A stretch of 64,000 nt of DNA, from the NCBI RefSeq assembly GCF_025506335.1, contig NZ_JANZYO010000002.1, forward strand, positions 46,211-110,210. Direction: 5' to 3'. The DNA is from Mumia quercus. Lineage in GTDB: Bacteria; Actinomycetota; Actinomycetes; Propionibacteriales; Nocardioidaceae. Shown piece after piece: positions 1-9,600 of this stretch. The first letter of the stretch is position 1; each line of letters starts with the position of its first letter. The position numbers and the translations under genes were made by a program. A model generated the notes under the pieces. The model was given only the letters and a program-made list of their open reading frames with translations, searched no databases and was not told the DNA's origin.

Positions 1-253
1 CGACCGAGGTGGTCAGATAGGTCTCCTGCTGCGCCCGGGCGGTGACCGGCGCGCCGGTCGGCACGCCCGTGGCCGTACGGGTGGCCGGTGCGCTCTGGTC
101 GTCCTTCGGCGGCAACGGCTTCCGCGGCTCGGTCGGCTCCGCCAAGCTCGGAGGCTCTGGACTCGGCGCTCCCGGGACGGCAGGATCGGTGTCTCCCGCG
201 AGCCCGTGCGCGACCCGCTCGAACGTCTCCTTTGCCAGCTGCTTGAGATCCAC
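1..253 (-). CDS. Partial gene at window edge; N-terminus of a probable large (clade II) catalase
   Basis: A GTG start at 253 follows a GAGGAG ribosome site at 5 nt spacing and reads open for 84 codons to the left edge. The N-terminus is hydrophilic and Pro-rich (PEPPSLAEPTEPRKPLPP) and ends in QQETYLTTSV just before the cut. A Pro-rich preamble followed by a xLTTxxG element resembles the N-terminal extension of large-subunit, KatE-like catalases, just before their SLKAGxRGPT segment. That segment lies outside the window, so the product is an inference. No other start or frame competes here. Confidence 0.5.
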   Translation of the reverse strand, partial: MDLKQLAKETFERVAHGLAGDTDPAVPGAPSPEPPSLAEPTEPRKPLPPKDDQSAPATRTATGVPTGAPVTARAQQETYLTTSV

Positions 254-345
254 TGGTACTCCTCGTTGCTCGAATTTGCCGGGCGTACGAGGGAGCGGTA
301 CCCGTTAAGGCCGCTTACAGACAGCCGAGCCCCGATCGGTTGCCG

Positions 346-540
346 TCAGCGCTCCGACGGCGGCAGCTCCAGGGCGGCCCAGACCGCACGCCACACGGTC
401 TTGGGCGCCACCCCGGCGTCGAGCGCCTCGGTGACGGTCCGCCCTCCGAGCTCGGCCAGCACCTGCTGGTCGGCCCAGACGCGGGCGTACCCGCCGCCGA
501 GGTGCTTCTCCATGCGCTCCCAGAGCTCGCTGTGCCTCAC
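346..540 (-). CDS. DUF3046 family protein
   Basis: This 64-residue protein (HSELWERMEKHLG near the N-terminus, ending WRAVWAALELPPSER) matches the small actinobacterial DUF3046 family, which often lies near recA/recX. Its function is unknown. The GTG start at 540 overlaps the stop of the upstream MMPL gene by 4 bp (GTGA), so the two are probably translationally coupled. The longer open frame running back to about 1683 is only an overlap with the MMPL gene and was not used. Confidence 0.85.
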   Translation of the reverse strand: MRHSELWERMEKHLGGGYARVWADQQVLAELGGRTVTEALDAGVAPKTVWRAVWAALELPPSER

Positions 541-2726
541 CTGGTCAGTATGCGGGGCGTGTCCTGACCGGCTCCCGCGGAGGGAGCCGTCGCCGGCTCG
601 GCACCGCCCTCCCGCAGGCCGTGCCGCTCCCACCAGCGTTGCAGCGGCCCCGGAGCCCACCAGTTCCAGCGCCCGAGAAGCCTCATCGTCGCCGGCACCA
701 TGACGAGCCGTACGAGCGTCGCGTCCAGGAGCAGGGCGACGAGCATGCCGACACCGATCATCTTCATGAAGACGATCCCCGAGGTGGCGAACGCGCCGAT
801 GACGACCGCGAGCAGCAGCGCCGCGCTGGTGATGATCCGCCCGGTCTTCTGCACGCCGGTCGCGACGGCGGTCTCGTTGTCGCCGGTCGCGTCCCACTGC
901 TCGCGGATCCGCGACAGCAGGAACACCTCGTAGTCCATCGAGAGCCCGAAGAGGATCGCGAACATCAGGATCGGTTGGGTGCCGTCCAGGTAGCCCGACG
1001 AGGTGTAACCCAGCAGACCCTCGAGGTGCCCGTCGGCGAAGATCCACGTGACCACCCCGAACGCAGCCGTGATCGACACGATGTTGACCAGCACCGCCTT
1101 CACCGGCAGCACCACCGAGCCGAACGCGACGAAGAGCAGCGCCAGCATCGCCACCACGATCAGCCCGACCATCAGCGGCAGCCGGTCGCCGATCCCGTCG
1201 AGCATGTCCACGGTCTGGGCGCTCGGACCGCCGACGACGCTCTCGGCCGGCGCGTCGACGCCGCGAAGGTCGCGGACGAGGTCCTGCGAAGCACCGCTCT
1301 GCTCCTCGCCGCGCCAGGTGACGTCGATCAGGGTGCCGTCCGCACCCGCGGCCACCGGGCGTACGGTGGCGACGCCGTCGACCGCGCGCAGCTGCGCGGC
1401 GTACGCGGCGACCTCGGTCTCGTCCGTCGTGGCGACGAAGACCTCCGCGCCCGCGGTCGGCCCTCCGAACCCTTCCTCCAGCTTCTCGGTGGCCACCCGC
1501 GACGGCGCGTCCGCCGGGAGCGCCCGGTGGTCGACACTCCCCCACGAGGCCGACAGGAACGGGCTCGCGAGCAGCAGCAGGAAGCCCGTGACCAGCGCGA
1601 GGCTCACGACGGGGCGGGCCATCACCGCGTGGGCGAACCGCGCCCAGCCTCGCGATGCCGACCCGCGCGCACGGCGTCGCCACGGCATCGCGCCCGCCTC
1701 GACCCGCCGGCCCAGCAGCGCGAGCGTCGCCGGGAGGAGCGTGAGTGCGGCGACCATCGCGACGAGTACCGCCGCCACCCCTCCGTACGCCATGGACCGC
1801 AGGAAGCCCTGCGGGAACACGAGCATCGCCGACAGTGCCACCGCGACGGTGAGGCCGGAGAACAGCACCGTACGGCCGGCGGTACGCATCGTGGCACCGA
1901 CCGCTGCGGCGACCTGCTCTCGGTCTCCCGCGTCGCGCACCGCCAGCTCGTCGCGGAACCGGCTCACCACGAACAGCGCGTAGTCGATCGCGAGCCCCAG
2001 GCCGAGCAGCGTGATGATGTTGACGGCGAAGACCGACACGTCCGTGACCGTCGTCAGCAGCCGCACCACGGCGAGCGCGCCGAAGATCGCGACCACCCCG
2101 ATCCCCACCGGCATCAGCGCGGCCACCACCGACCCGAACACGACCAGGCTGAGCAGGAGGACGAGCGGCATGGACAGCATCTCGGCGCGGGCGATGTCCT
2201 CGGACACGATCGTGTTCACGTCCTCGAACACCGCGCCCTGACCGGCCACCGAGACGTCCAGGGTCGCGTCATCGACCGCTGGTGGGTCGAGCGCGGGGCG
2301 CACCTCGTCGTACGCCTTCATCCGCGCGTCCTGGGTCTCGCCCGCCAGCGTGACGAGCACGGTCGTGGCGTGGCGGTCCTCGGAGACGAGCCCGTCGGTG
2401 CCCGGTGGCCCGTACGCCGTCACGTGCGAGACGGCGTCGGCCGGAAGCCCGGCCACGACGTCGGCGACCGCGGCGCGGAACGGAGCCGCGTCGACGGTCA
2501 TGTCCATGCTCTCGTACACCGCGACGACGTCCGCCCCGTGCCGTCCGACGGAGTCCTCGATCAGCCGGGTCGCGCGGTACGACTCGCTGCCCGGGTCCTC
2601 GAACCCGCCGTCGCTGAGGGCGCTGAACGCCCCCGTCCCGTACACGCCCGCGGCCACGACCACGAGCAGGCCGAGCACGAGCACCCCCTTCGCCCGCCGT
2701 GCGACGAAGCGTCCCCACCGTTCCAT
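537..2726 (-). CDS. MMPL family (RND superfamily) exporter
   Basis: A 729-residue inner-membrane transporter with the two-fold MMPL layout. TM1 is at about 13-33, followed by an extracytoplasmic porter loop to about 180 and a bundle of TM helices to about 350; the same pattern repeats after a second loop. The hallmark GLAIDYA lies at 244-250, and its counterpart GLSMDYEVFLLSR in the second half; these Asp-Tyr helices carry the proton relay in MMPL/RND proteins. The substrate cannot be read from sequence; lipids or hydrophobic drugs are typical. A GGGGAG site lies 5 nt before the ATG. It is divergent from the TetR gene at 2878, its likely repressor. Confidence 0.92.
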   Translation of the reverse strand: MERWGRFVARRAKGVLVLGLLVVVAAGVYGTGAFSALSDGGFEDPGSESYRATRLIEDSVGRHGADVVAVYESMDMTVDAAPFRAAVADVVAGLPADAVSHVTAYGPPGTDGLVSEDRHATTVLVTLAGETQDARMKAYDEVRPALDPPAVDDATLDVSVAGQGAVFEDVNTIVSEDIARAEMLSMPLVLLLSLVVFGSVVAALMPVGIGVVAIFGALAVVRLLTTVTDVSVFAVNIITLLGLGLAIDYALFVVSRFRDELAVRDAGDREQVAAAVGATMRTAGRTVLFSGLTVAVALSAMLVFPQGFLRSMAYGGVAAVLVAMVAALTLLPATLALLGRRVEAGAMPWRRRARGSASRGWARFAHAVMARPVVSLALVTGFLLLLASPFLSASWGSVDHRALPADAPSRVATEKLEEGFGGPTAGAEVFVATTDETEVAAYAAQLRAVDGVATVRPVAAGADGTLIDVTWRGEEQSGASQDLVRDLRGVDAPAESVVGGPSAQTVDMLDGIGDRLPLMVGLIVVAMLALLFVAFGSVVLPVKAVLVNIVSITAAFGVVTWIFADGHLEGLLGYTSSGYLDGTQPILMFAILFGLSMDYEVFLLSRIREQWDATGDNETAVATGVQKTGRIITSAALLLAVVIGAFATSGIVFMKMIGVGMLVALLLDATLVRLVMVPATMRLLGRWNWWAPGPLQRWWERHGLREGGAEPATAPSAGAGQDTPRILTR

Positions 2727-2751
2727 CGGATCTCCCCGTGCTCTTCGCGTG

Positions 2752-2792
2752 GTGAATAGGATTCACTTTGGTTAACGCCGTTTATCGCTAAC
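2752..2792. promoter_or_regulatory. Candidate TetR operator, two inverted repeats
   Basis: The MMPL/TetR divergent region holds a perfect palindrome GTGAAT-AGG-ATTCAC at 2752-2766 and a second, nearly perfect one, GTTAACG-N8-CGCTAAC, at 2771-2792 (6 of 7 pairs). It is unusually AT-rich for this genome. The position between divergent genes fits a TetR operator controlling both. Exact promoter hexamers could not be fixed. Confidence 0.6.
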
Positions 2793-2877
2793 ACCGTTCA
2801 CTATGATGAGCAGGGATAACCAATGTCAAGGGGTCCGCGACAACACGTGTCCGGACTGCCAAGGTGGGGAGATGACG

Positions 2878-3702
2878 ATGCAGGGCGACAAGGCCGACGC
2901 GAGACCCTCACGGCGGGACCAGCAGAGGCGGGCCACCCTCGCGGAGATCGTCCGTACGGCACGCATGCTGCTCGTGGAGACCCACGAGATCTCGCTGCGG
3001 GCGGTGGCGCAGACGATGGGGATGACCGCTCCGGCGCTCTACCGGTACGTCAGCAGCCTCGAGGACCTCACGCTGCGCGTGGCCGCGCAGGTGTACGACG
3101 ACCTGCTCGCGATCCTGGAGGAGGCTGCCGCCCCGTACGCCGGCGACCCCGCCGCACAGGTCGTCGCCGGCTCGACCGCGTTCCGGACCTGGTCGCTGCA
3201 GCACCCGCGGGAGTTCGGCCTGACCTTCGCCAACCCGATCACCAGCGCCGCCAAGGCCGTCGACCTGGGCGCCGATCTCGTCGGCGGGGACGTCGCCCCT
3301 CCCCCGGGCTCCCTGCCGATCGGTGCGGAGTGCACGGCCGCCGCGCACCGGTTCGGCAACTTCTTCGGTCGCCTCGTCGTCGCCATCTGGACGCAGCGCG
3401 GCTATCCCGAGCCCGGCCCCGTGCCGGCCCCGGCCGACGACGAGCTGTCGACCTCGCTGTCGTCCAAGATCGGCGCCGACGTCCCCACGGAGGCGTCGTG
3501 GGCGTTCGTCCGCGCCTGGTCCCGGCTGTACGGGACGACCGCGCTGGAGGTGTTCGGGCACATCGACGCCGAGATCGTCGACAGCGGCGCACTGTTCCGC
3601 GACACGATGAGCGACTGCGGAGAGATCCTCGGGCTGAGCGACCGCCGCGCCGACCTTCAGAAGGTCGTCACCGAGGTGCTCGAGGCCGAGACGACGCCGT
3701 GA
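2878..3702 (+). CDS. TetR/AcrR family transcriptional regulator
   Basis: A 274-residue regulator. The N-terminal HTH spans about residues 39-60 (SLRAVAQTMGMTAPALYRYV), followed by a TetR C-terminal ligand-binding domain of the type common in actinobacteria. I chose the ATG at 2878 because GGGGAG at 2866-2871 is 6 nt upstream; the ATG at 2872 would abut the ribosome site, and the start at 2803 lacks one. It is divergent from the MMPL exporter and presumably represses it in the absence of the exported ligand. The ligand is unknown. Confidence 0.88.
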   Translation: MQGDKADARPSRRDQQRRATLAEIVRTARMLLVETHEISLRAVAQTMGMTAPALYRYVSSLEDLTLRVAAQVYDDLLAILEEAAAPYAGDPAAQVVAGSTAFRTWSLQHPREFGLTFANPITSAAKAVDLGADLVGGDVAPPPGSLPIGAECTAAAHRFGNFFGRLVVAIWTQRGYPEPGPVPAPADDELSTSLSSKIGADVPTEASWAFVRAWSRLYGTTALEVFGHIDAEIVDSGALFRDTMSDCGEILGLSDRRADLQKVVTEVLEAETTP

Positions 3703-3710
3703 TCGCCCGC

Positions 3711-3767
3711 CCGTTGGTGCCTGGGTGGTCACCTCCGGCGTGCACGTGACCACCCAGGCACCAACGG
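3711..3767. terminator. Perfect 22-bp inverted repeat between convergent genes
   Basis: The left arm (3711-3732) and right arm (3746-3767) are perfect complements around a 13-nt loop. The repeat lies between the convergent TetR and ABC permease genes and so can serve as a bidirectional terminator. No U-tract follows on either strand. Its core (GTTGGTGC, TGGGTGGTCAC) recurs at 17787-17845. Confidence 0.7.
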
Positions 3768-3793
3768 TGCGGTCGGAACGGCCCAGGGACGCC

Positions 3794-4606
3794 TCAGCGC
3801 AGGATGAGCGACCCGACCCGCTGGGAGGCGACGCGCAGCCCGAGCGCGCCGAGGACCAGGAAGTAGACCACCGGCAGCCACAGGTCGGGTGTCACGTGGC
3901 CCGTCGTGAGCGACCGGATCAGGTCGACCGCCTGGTAGAGCGGGGTCACCTGCACCACCTGCTGGAGCCAGCCCGGGTACGCCGAGAGCGGGTAGAACGT
4001 CGCCGACAGCAGGAACATCGGCATCACCGCCACTTGGATCAGTTCGAAGTCCTGCCACGAGCGCATGTACGTCGACAGCGCCATGCCGCACGCGGCGAAC
4101 GCGAACGCGACCAGCAGCGCGGCGGGGAGCGCCAGCACCGCCCACCACGACTCGGTCAGGCCCATCACGACCATGATCAGGACGAAGGCCGCGGAGTAGC
4201 CGGCCCCGCGCAGCGTCGCCCAGGTCACCTCCCCCACCGCGACGTCGACCGGACGCATCGGCGTCGCGAGCACCGCGTCGTACAGGTGCTCGTACTTCAG
4301 CCGGAAGAACACCCCGAAGGTGGCGTCGAACAGCGCGCCGTTCATCGCCTGCGTCGCGAGCATCGCGGGGGCGACGAAGACCGTGTACGGGACCTCCTGG
4401 CCGTTGTCGAGGGTGACGTCCCCGACGAGCGCCGCGACGCCCACGCCGATCGACAGCAGGTAGATCAGCGGCTCGAGGAATCCCGAGGCGAACACCAGCG
4501 GGTGGCGCCGGTAGACCAGCACGTTGCGGTCGACCAGCCGACCCGCGCCCGTACGCCGCTGGGCGTCGCGCCGCTGCCCTTCTGTGGGCGCCGTCGTCGT
4601 GCTCAT
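3794..4606 (-). CDS. ABC-2 type exporter permease
   Basis: A 270-residue ABC-2 permease with about six hydrophobic segments, a cytoplasmic N-terminal stretch (TGAGRLVDRNVLVYRRHPLV) and the typical FYPLSAYPGWLQ re-entrant region near residue 205. It resembles NodJ/DrrB-like exporters. Its ATG overlaps the stop of the neighbouring permease by one base (TGATG), and that gene overlaps the ATPase, so the three form one unit: ATPase, permease, permease. The substrate is unknown. Confidence 0.9.
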   Translation of the reverse strand: MSTTTAPTEGQRRDAQRRTGAGRLVDRNVLVYRRHPLVFASGFLEPLIYLLSIGVGVAALVGDVTLDNGQEVPYTVFVAPAMLATQAMNGALFDATFGVFFRLKYEHLYDAVLATPMRPVDVAVGEVTWATLRGAGYSAAFVLIMVVMGLTESWWAVLALPAALLVAFAFAACGMALSTYMRSWQDFELIQVAVMPMFLLSATFYPLSAYPGWLQQVVQVTPLYQAVDLIRSLTTGHVTPDLWLPVVYFLVLGALGLRVASQRVGSLILR

Positions 4607-5433
4607 CACTGCACCCCCAACCGTCGACCGAACGCCCGCCTGGCCCACCACCAGCCGACCACGCCGACCACCAGCAGGTACGCCACGTGCAGCAGCGCCC
4701 ACGCGTCGAGGGTGTCCGTGCTGCACATCCGCGCGAGCTCCACCCCGTGCCACGCCGGCAGCGCGTAGGCGATCACCTGGACCCACTCGGGGAGCTGGCT
4801 GATCGGGAAGAACGCGCCCGAGAACATCGTCATCGGGATCACGCCGAGCCGGAACATCAGCGTGAGGGAGCTGTCGGAGCCGGTCCAGGCGGCGTACCCG
4901 ACGAAGACCGCGCCGTGCGCCGCCCCGACGAGCGTCCCGGCCAGCACCAGCAGGAGGGCACCGCCGATCGAGGACAGCGTGCCGAAGAAGGCGAGCACGA
5001 TCGTCAGCGCGACCGTCGCGCTCGCCAAGCGGAACGTCACGTACGACACGACGCCGTTGACGACGTCGACCGCGGCGAGCGGTGTCGAGGACATCGCGTA
5101 CGCCATCTTGGTCCACTGGAACATCGCGTACACCGGATAGAGCCCCTCGCCCGCGGCCGCCGTCAGCGCGGACGTCGCGAGGATCCCCGGAGCGATGAAG
5201 ACGAGGTAGTCGACGCCGCCGAGCGCCGAGTCGTCGTTCACGAAGCTGCCGAGCCCGAGGCCGAAAGAGGCCAGCATGATCACCGGCAGGATCGCGTACG
5301 AGAAGATCGAGCCGCGCCAGGTGCGGCGCAGCACCGTGACGTAGTACGGCACCTGGCGGCGTACGGCGGCCCACCGTCCCGGGTCGCCGGGCGGACGCTC
5401 GTGCAGCGTCCCCGAGATCGTCGGCGCGCTCAT
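4606..5433 (-). CDS. ABC-2 type exporter permease
   Basis: A second ABC-2 permease of 275 residues, homologous in layout to the next gene (FFPISQLPEWVQ corresponds to FYPLSAYPGWLQ), so the pair probably forms a heterodimeric channel. The N-terminal 40 residues are cytoplasmic and basic (RRQVPYYVTVLRRTWRG), followed by about six TM segments. The start ATG at 5433 overlaps the ATPase stop by 4 bp (ATGA). This supports strict co-translation of the exporter. Confidence 0.9.
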   Translation of the reverse strand: MSAPTISGTLHERPPGDPGRWAAVRRQVPYYVTVLRRTWRGSIFSYAILPVIMLASFGLGLGSFVNDDSALGGVDYLVFIAPGILATSALTAAAGEGLYPVYAMFQWTKMAYAMSSTPLAAVDVVNGVVSYVTFRLASATVALTIVLAFFGTLSSIGGALLLVLAGTLVGAAHGAVFVGYAAWTGSDSSLTLMFRLGVIPMTMFSGAFFPISQLPEWVQVIAYALPAWHGVELARMCSTDTLDAWALLHVAYLLVVGVVGWWWARRAFGRRLGVQ

Positions 5434-6356
5434 GCGTCGAGCGCCCGGCCGGTGAGGCGGAGGAACACGTCCTCCAGCGTGGACCTCCGGACGAGCGTCG
5501 ACTGGGGTCGCAACCCTCGGTCGCCCGCCGCCTCCACAGCCTTCTCGCCGTCGGCGGTGTAGACGAGGACCCGGTCGGGCAGCACCTCGATCCGCTCCCC
5601 CAGGTCGGCGACCAGCTCCGCTGCGGCCTCGTTCTCGCCCACTCCCATCCGCAGCTCGACCACCTCGCGGGTGGAGTAGCGGCGGATCAGCTCGTGCGGC
5701 GCCCCCTCGGCGACGATCCGACCGTCGTCCATGACCACGAGCCGGTCGCACAGCTGCTCGGCCTCGTCCATGTAGTGCGTGGTCAGCACGAGCGTCACGC
5801 CGGTCTGCTTGAGCCGGTAGAGCTGGTCCCAGACGACGTGGCGCGCCTGCGGGTCGAGCCCGGTGGTCGGCTCGTCGAGCAGCAGCATCTCGGGGTTGTT
5901 CACCAGCGAGCGCGCGATCGTCAGGCGCCGCTTCATGCCGCCGGACAGGTCGTCCACCATCTGGTTGCGCTTCTCGGTGAGCTTGACGAACGCCAGCAGC
6001 TCGTCGGCCTTGGCACGGGCGTGCGCGCGCGAGAAGCCGAAGTAGCGCGTGTAGACGACGAGGTTCTCGTAGACGGTCAGGTCGGTGTCGAGCGAATCCT
6101 CCTGCGGGCACACGCCGATCCGCGCACGGATCTCCGAGCCGTCGGTCGCCGGGTCGCGCCCCAGGATCCGCAGCGAGCCGCCGCTCGTCGGCGACACCGC
6201 GGCGATCATCCGCATGGTCGACGACTTGCCGGCGCCGTTGGGTCCGAGGAAGCCGAACGCCTCGCCCTTCTCGACGACGACGTCGATCCCCTTGACCGCC
6301 TCGAACTCCCCGTACGCCTTGCGCAGCCCGTGCGCCTCGATCATCGCCTCGCTCAC
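5430..6356 (-). CDS. ABC transporter ATP-binding protein (ABC-2 exporter)
   Basis: A 308-residue ATPase with Walker A GPNGAGKSS (38-46), signature LSGGMKRRL (137-145), Walker B LLLLDEP (157-163) and an H-loop in LTTHYMDEAEQLCDR. The C-terminal ~80-residue extension is typical of NodI/DrrA-like subunits. It starts with GTG at 6356. It energises the two ABC-2 permeases that follow with overlapping ends. The cargo (antibiotic, lipid or polysaccharide) cannot be deduced. Confidence 0.93.
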   Translation of the reverse strand: MSEAMIEAHGLRKAYGEFEAVKGIDVVVEKGEAFGFLGPNGAGKSSTMRMIAAVSPTSGGSLRILGRDPATDGSEIRARIGVCPQEDSLDTDLTVYENLVVYTRYFGFSRAHARAKADELLAFVKLTEKRNQMVDDLSGGMKRRLTIARSLVNNPEMLLLDEPTTGLDPQARHVVWDQLYRLKQTGVTLVLTTHYMDEAEQLCDRLVVMDDGRIVAEGAPHELIRRYSTREVVELRMGVGENEAAAELVADLGERIEVLPDRVLVYTADGEKAVEAAGDRGLRPQSTLVRRSTLEDVFLRLTGRALDA

Positions 6357-6450
6357 GCCTCCGACCCTAAGGACGTCGGGCGGGGATTGTCTTGTCGATA
6401 TCAGTTAGCCGACCGTGCCTCCCCGCACGTCGTCGAGCACCGCTTGCTGG

Positions 6451-6536
6451 TTTGCCACGCTGGCGCGGGATCCCGTGGTTGGCGCGGCATGCTTGCCGCG
6501 CCAACCGGGGTTTGCCACGCTGGCGTGGAAAACCCC
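6451..6536. repeat. Hairpin cluster with 60-bp-spaced direct repeat
   Basis: TTTGCCACGCTGGCG occurs at 6451 and again at 6511, exactly 60 bp apart. Between the copies is a perfect 13-bp stem with a 4-nt loop (6477-6489 with 6494-6506, GGTTGGCGCGGCA). The second copy sits inside another hairpin, 6507-6520 with 6523-6536, 14 pairs with one mismatch. The cluster fills the gap between the divergent ABC ATPase and lhr. It resembles a REP/MITE-like intergenic element. Confidence 0.65.
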
Positions 6537-6600
6537 GCGGGCAGGGGTGAGCGTGCGCGGTCGACATGAACGTGTCAGCGACGCGAGGCAGGATGGACGG

Positions 6601-9600
6601 GTGCCCGACGTGCCCGACGTGCTCGACCGCTTCTCGCCCGCGACCGCGGCGTGGTTCCGCGGCGCGTTCCCGGCACCGACCGCCGCGCAGGCCGGAGCAT
6701 GGGACGCCATCGCCCAGGGCAGCAACGCGCTCGTCGTCGCCCCCACCGGCTCGGGCAAGACGCTCTCGGCGTTCCTGTGGGCGCTCGACCGGCTCGTCAC
6801 CGGGCCGGAGCCCGACGACGCCAAGCGGCGCACCCGCGTGCTCTACGTGTCGCCGCTCAAGGCGCTGGCCGTGGACGTCGAGCGCAACCTCCGCTCTCCG
6901 CTGGTCGGCATCACCCAGACCGCGAAGCGCCTGGCGGCCGACGGCGAGTCCGCGCTCCCCCGCGACGTCACCGTCGGCGTGCGCTCCGGCGACACGACGC
7001 CCGCCGAGCGTCGTACGCTCGCGACCCGGCCGCCCGACATCCTCATCACCACGCCCGAGTCGCTGTTCCTCGTGCTGACGTCGGCGGCGCGAGAGACGCT
7101 GCGCGGCGTCGAGGCCGTCATCGTCGACGAGGTCCACGCCGTCGCCGGCACCAAGCGCGGCGCCCACCTCGCGCTGACCCTCGAGCGGCTCGACGCCCTC
7201 CTCGAGACCCCGGCGCAGCGCATCGGCCTGTCCGCGACCGTCCGCCCGCACACGGAGGTCGCGCGGTTCCTGGGCGGCGCTGCCCCCGTACGCGTGGTGG
7301 CGCCGGAGTCCGAGAAGCGCTGGGACCTCTCGGTGGTCGTGCCGGTCGAGGACATGACCTCCCTGCCCACGCGGACGAGCGAGGGCGACGACGACCCCGA
7401 TCCACGAGACCAGGCCTCGATCTGGCCTCACGTCGAGGAGCGCGTCGTCGACCTCGTCGAGCAGGCACGGTCGTCCATCGTGTTCGCCAACTCGCGCCGC
7501 CTCGCCGAGCGGCTGACCGCGCGCCTCAACGAGATCCATGCCGAGCGACTCGGCGCCACGCTTCCCGACACCGGCTCCCCCGCCGCGGCCACGCCCGGCC
7601 AGTCCGGCACCGCCGCGGGCGCCTCGCCGATCCTGGCACGTGCCCATCACGGGTCGGTCAGCAAGGAGCAGCGCGCCCTCATCGAGGACGACCTCAAGTC
7701 CGGCCGACTGCCCTGCGTCGTCGCGACCTCGAGCCTGGAGCTCGGCATCGACATGGGCGCGGTCGACCTCGTCGTCCAGGTCGAGTCACCGCCGTCGGTG
7801 GCCAGCGGGCTCCAGCGGGTCGGCCGCGCGGGGCACCAGGTGGGCGAGGTGTCGCGGGGAGTCGTCTTCCCGAAGCACCGCACCGACCTCCTCCAGGCCA
7901 CCGTCACGATCGAGCGCATGGTCTCCGGCGCCATCGAGGAGCTGACCGTCCCGACCAACCCGCTCGACGTCCTCGCGCAGCAGGTCGTCGCCGCGTGCGC
8001 GCTCGACACCCTCGACGTCGACGAGCTGTACGAGACGGTCCGGCGGGCCGCGCCGTACGCGACGCTCCCCCGCTCCGCGTACGAGGCGACGCTCGACCTC
8101 CTTGCGGGCCGCTACCCGTCCGACGAGTTCGCCGAGCTGCGGCCGCGCCTGGTCTGGGACCGCGTCGCCGGCACGCTCACCGGCCGACCCGGAGCGCAGC
8201 GCCTCGCCGTCACGTCAGGCGGCACGATCCCCGACCGGGGGCTCTTCGGTGTCTACCTCGTCGGCGCGGAGTCCACCGCGCGCGGCAGCGCGCGCGTGGG
8301 CGAGCTGGACGAGGAGATGGTCTACGAGTCGCGCGTCGGTGACGTGTTCGCCCTCGGGGCGACGAGCTGGCGCATCGAGGACATCACCCACGACCGCGTG
8401 CTCGTCTCCCCCGCGTACGGGCAGCCCGGGCGCCTGCCGTTCTGGCGCGGCGACAACCCTGGCCGGCCGATCGAGCTCGGCCGGGCTCTCGGTGCCTTCA
8501 CGCGGGCGATGGCGACCGGCGACCGCGACGAGGCGCGGGCCCGATGCGAGACCGCAGGGCTCGACCCGTACGCGATCGACAACCTCTTCGCCCTCGTCGA
8601 CGAGCAGAAGGCCGCGACCGGGCGGGTGCCCGACGACACCCTGCTGGTCGTCGAGCGCTTCCGCGACGAGCTCGGCGACTGGCGTCTCGTGCTGCACTCC
8701 CCGCTCGGCCTCGCCGTCCACGCGCCGTGGGCGCTGGCGGTGGGTGCACGGGTGCGTGAGCGCTACGGCCTCGACTCCGCGAGCATGGCCAGCGACGACG
8801 GCATCGTCGTCCGCCTCCCCGAGACCGACGCCGAGCCGCCGGGCGGTGAGCTGTTCGCCTTCACCGCGGAGGAGATCGAGGACCTCGTCACCGAGGAGGT
8901 CGGCGGCTCGGCGCTGTTCGCGGCGCGCTTCCGCGAGTGCGCCGCCCGGGCCCTGCTGCTGCCTCGCCGTGACCCCGGTCGCCGCAGCCCGCTGTGGCAG
9001 CAGCGCCAGCGGGCCGCGCAGCTGCTGGAGGTCGCCCGGCGCTACCCGACGTTCCCGATCGTGCTCGAGACCGTGCGCGAGGTGCTCCAGGACGTCTACG
9101 ACCTGCCGTCGCTGGTGCAGATGATGCGTGACCTGGAGAGCCGGCGCCTACGGATCGTCGACGTAGCGACCCAGGAGCCGTCGCCGTTCGCGAAGTCGCT
9201 GCTCTTCGGTTACGTCGCCGCGTTCCTGTACGAGGGTGACAGCCCGCTCGCCGAGCGCCGTGCCGCGGCGCTCGCGCTCGACTCGTCGCTGCTGTCGGAG
9301 CTGCTCGGCCGGGCGGAGCTGCGCGACCTCCTCGACGCCGAGGTGATCGCGCAGACCGAGGCCGAGCTCCAACGGCTCGTCCCCGAGCGCCGTGCCCGAG
9401 GCGCCGAGGGGGTCGCCGACCTTCTCCGGATGCTCGGCCCGATGACGTCGGAGGAGGTCGCCGAACGCTGCACCGAGCCCGCGGAGGCGTCGGCGTGGCT
9501 CGTCGAGCTGGCGGAGGCCCGGCGCGTGATCCGTGTCCCCGCGCCGTCGAGCGCGGGCGAGGCGGCCCAGTGGTGGGTCGCCGTGGAGGACGCCGGCCGC

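Noticed and set aside
621..2759. Long plus-strand open frame opposite the MMPL gene
   Set aside because: Low-complexity charged product with no motif; the opposite strand encodes a clear MMPL transporter.
6451..6536. CRISPR-like repeat spacing
   Set aside because: Only two repeat copies, the spacer is itself a hairpin, and no cas gene is near.
6415..6600. Upstream extension of the lhr frame to GTG 6415
   Set aside because: It would translate the hairpin cluster; GTG 6601 has a ribosome site and gives a normal Lhr N-terminus.
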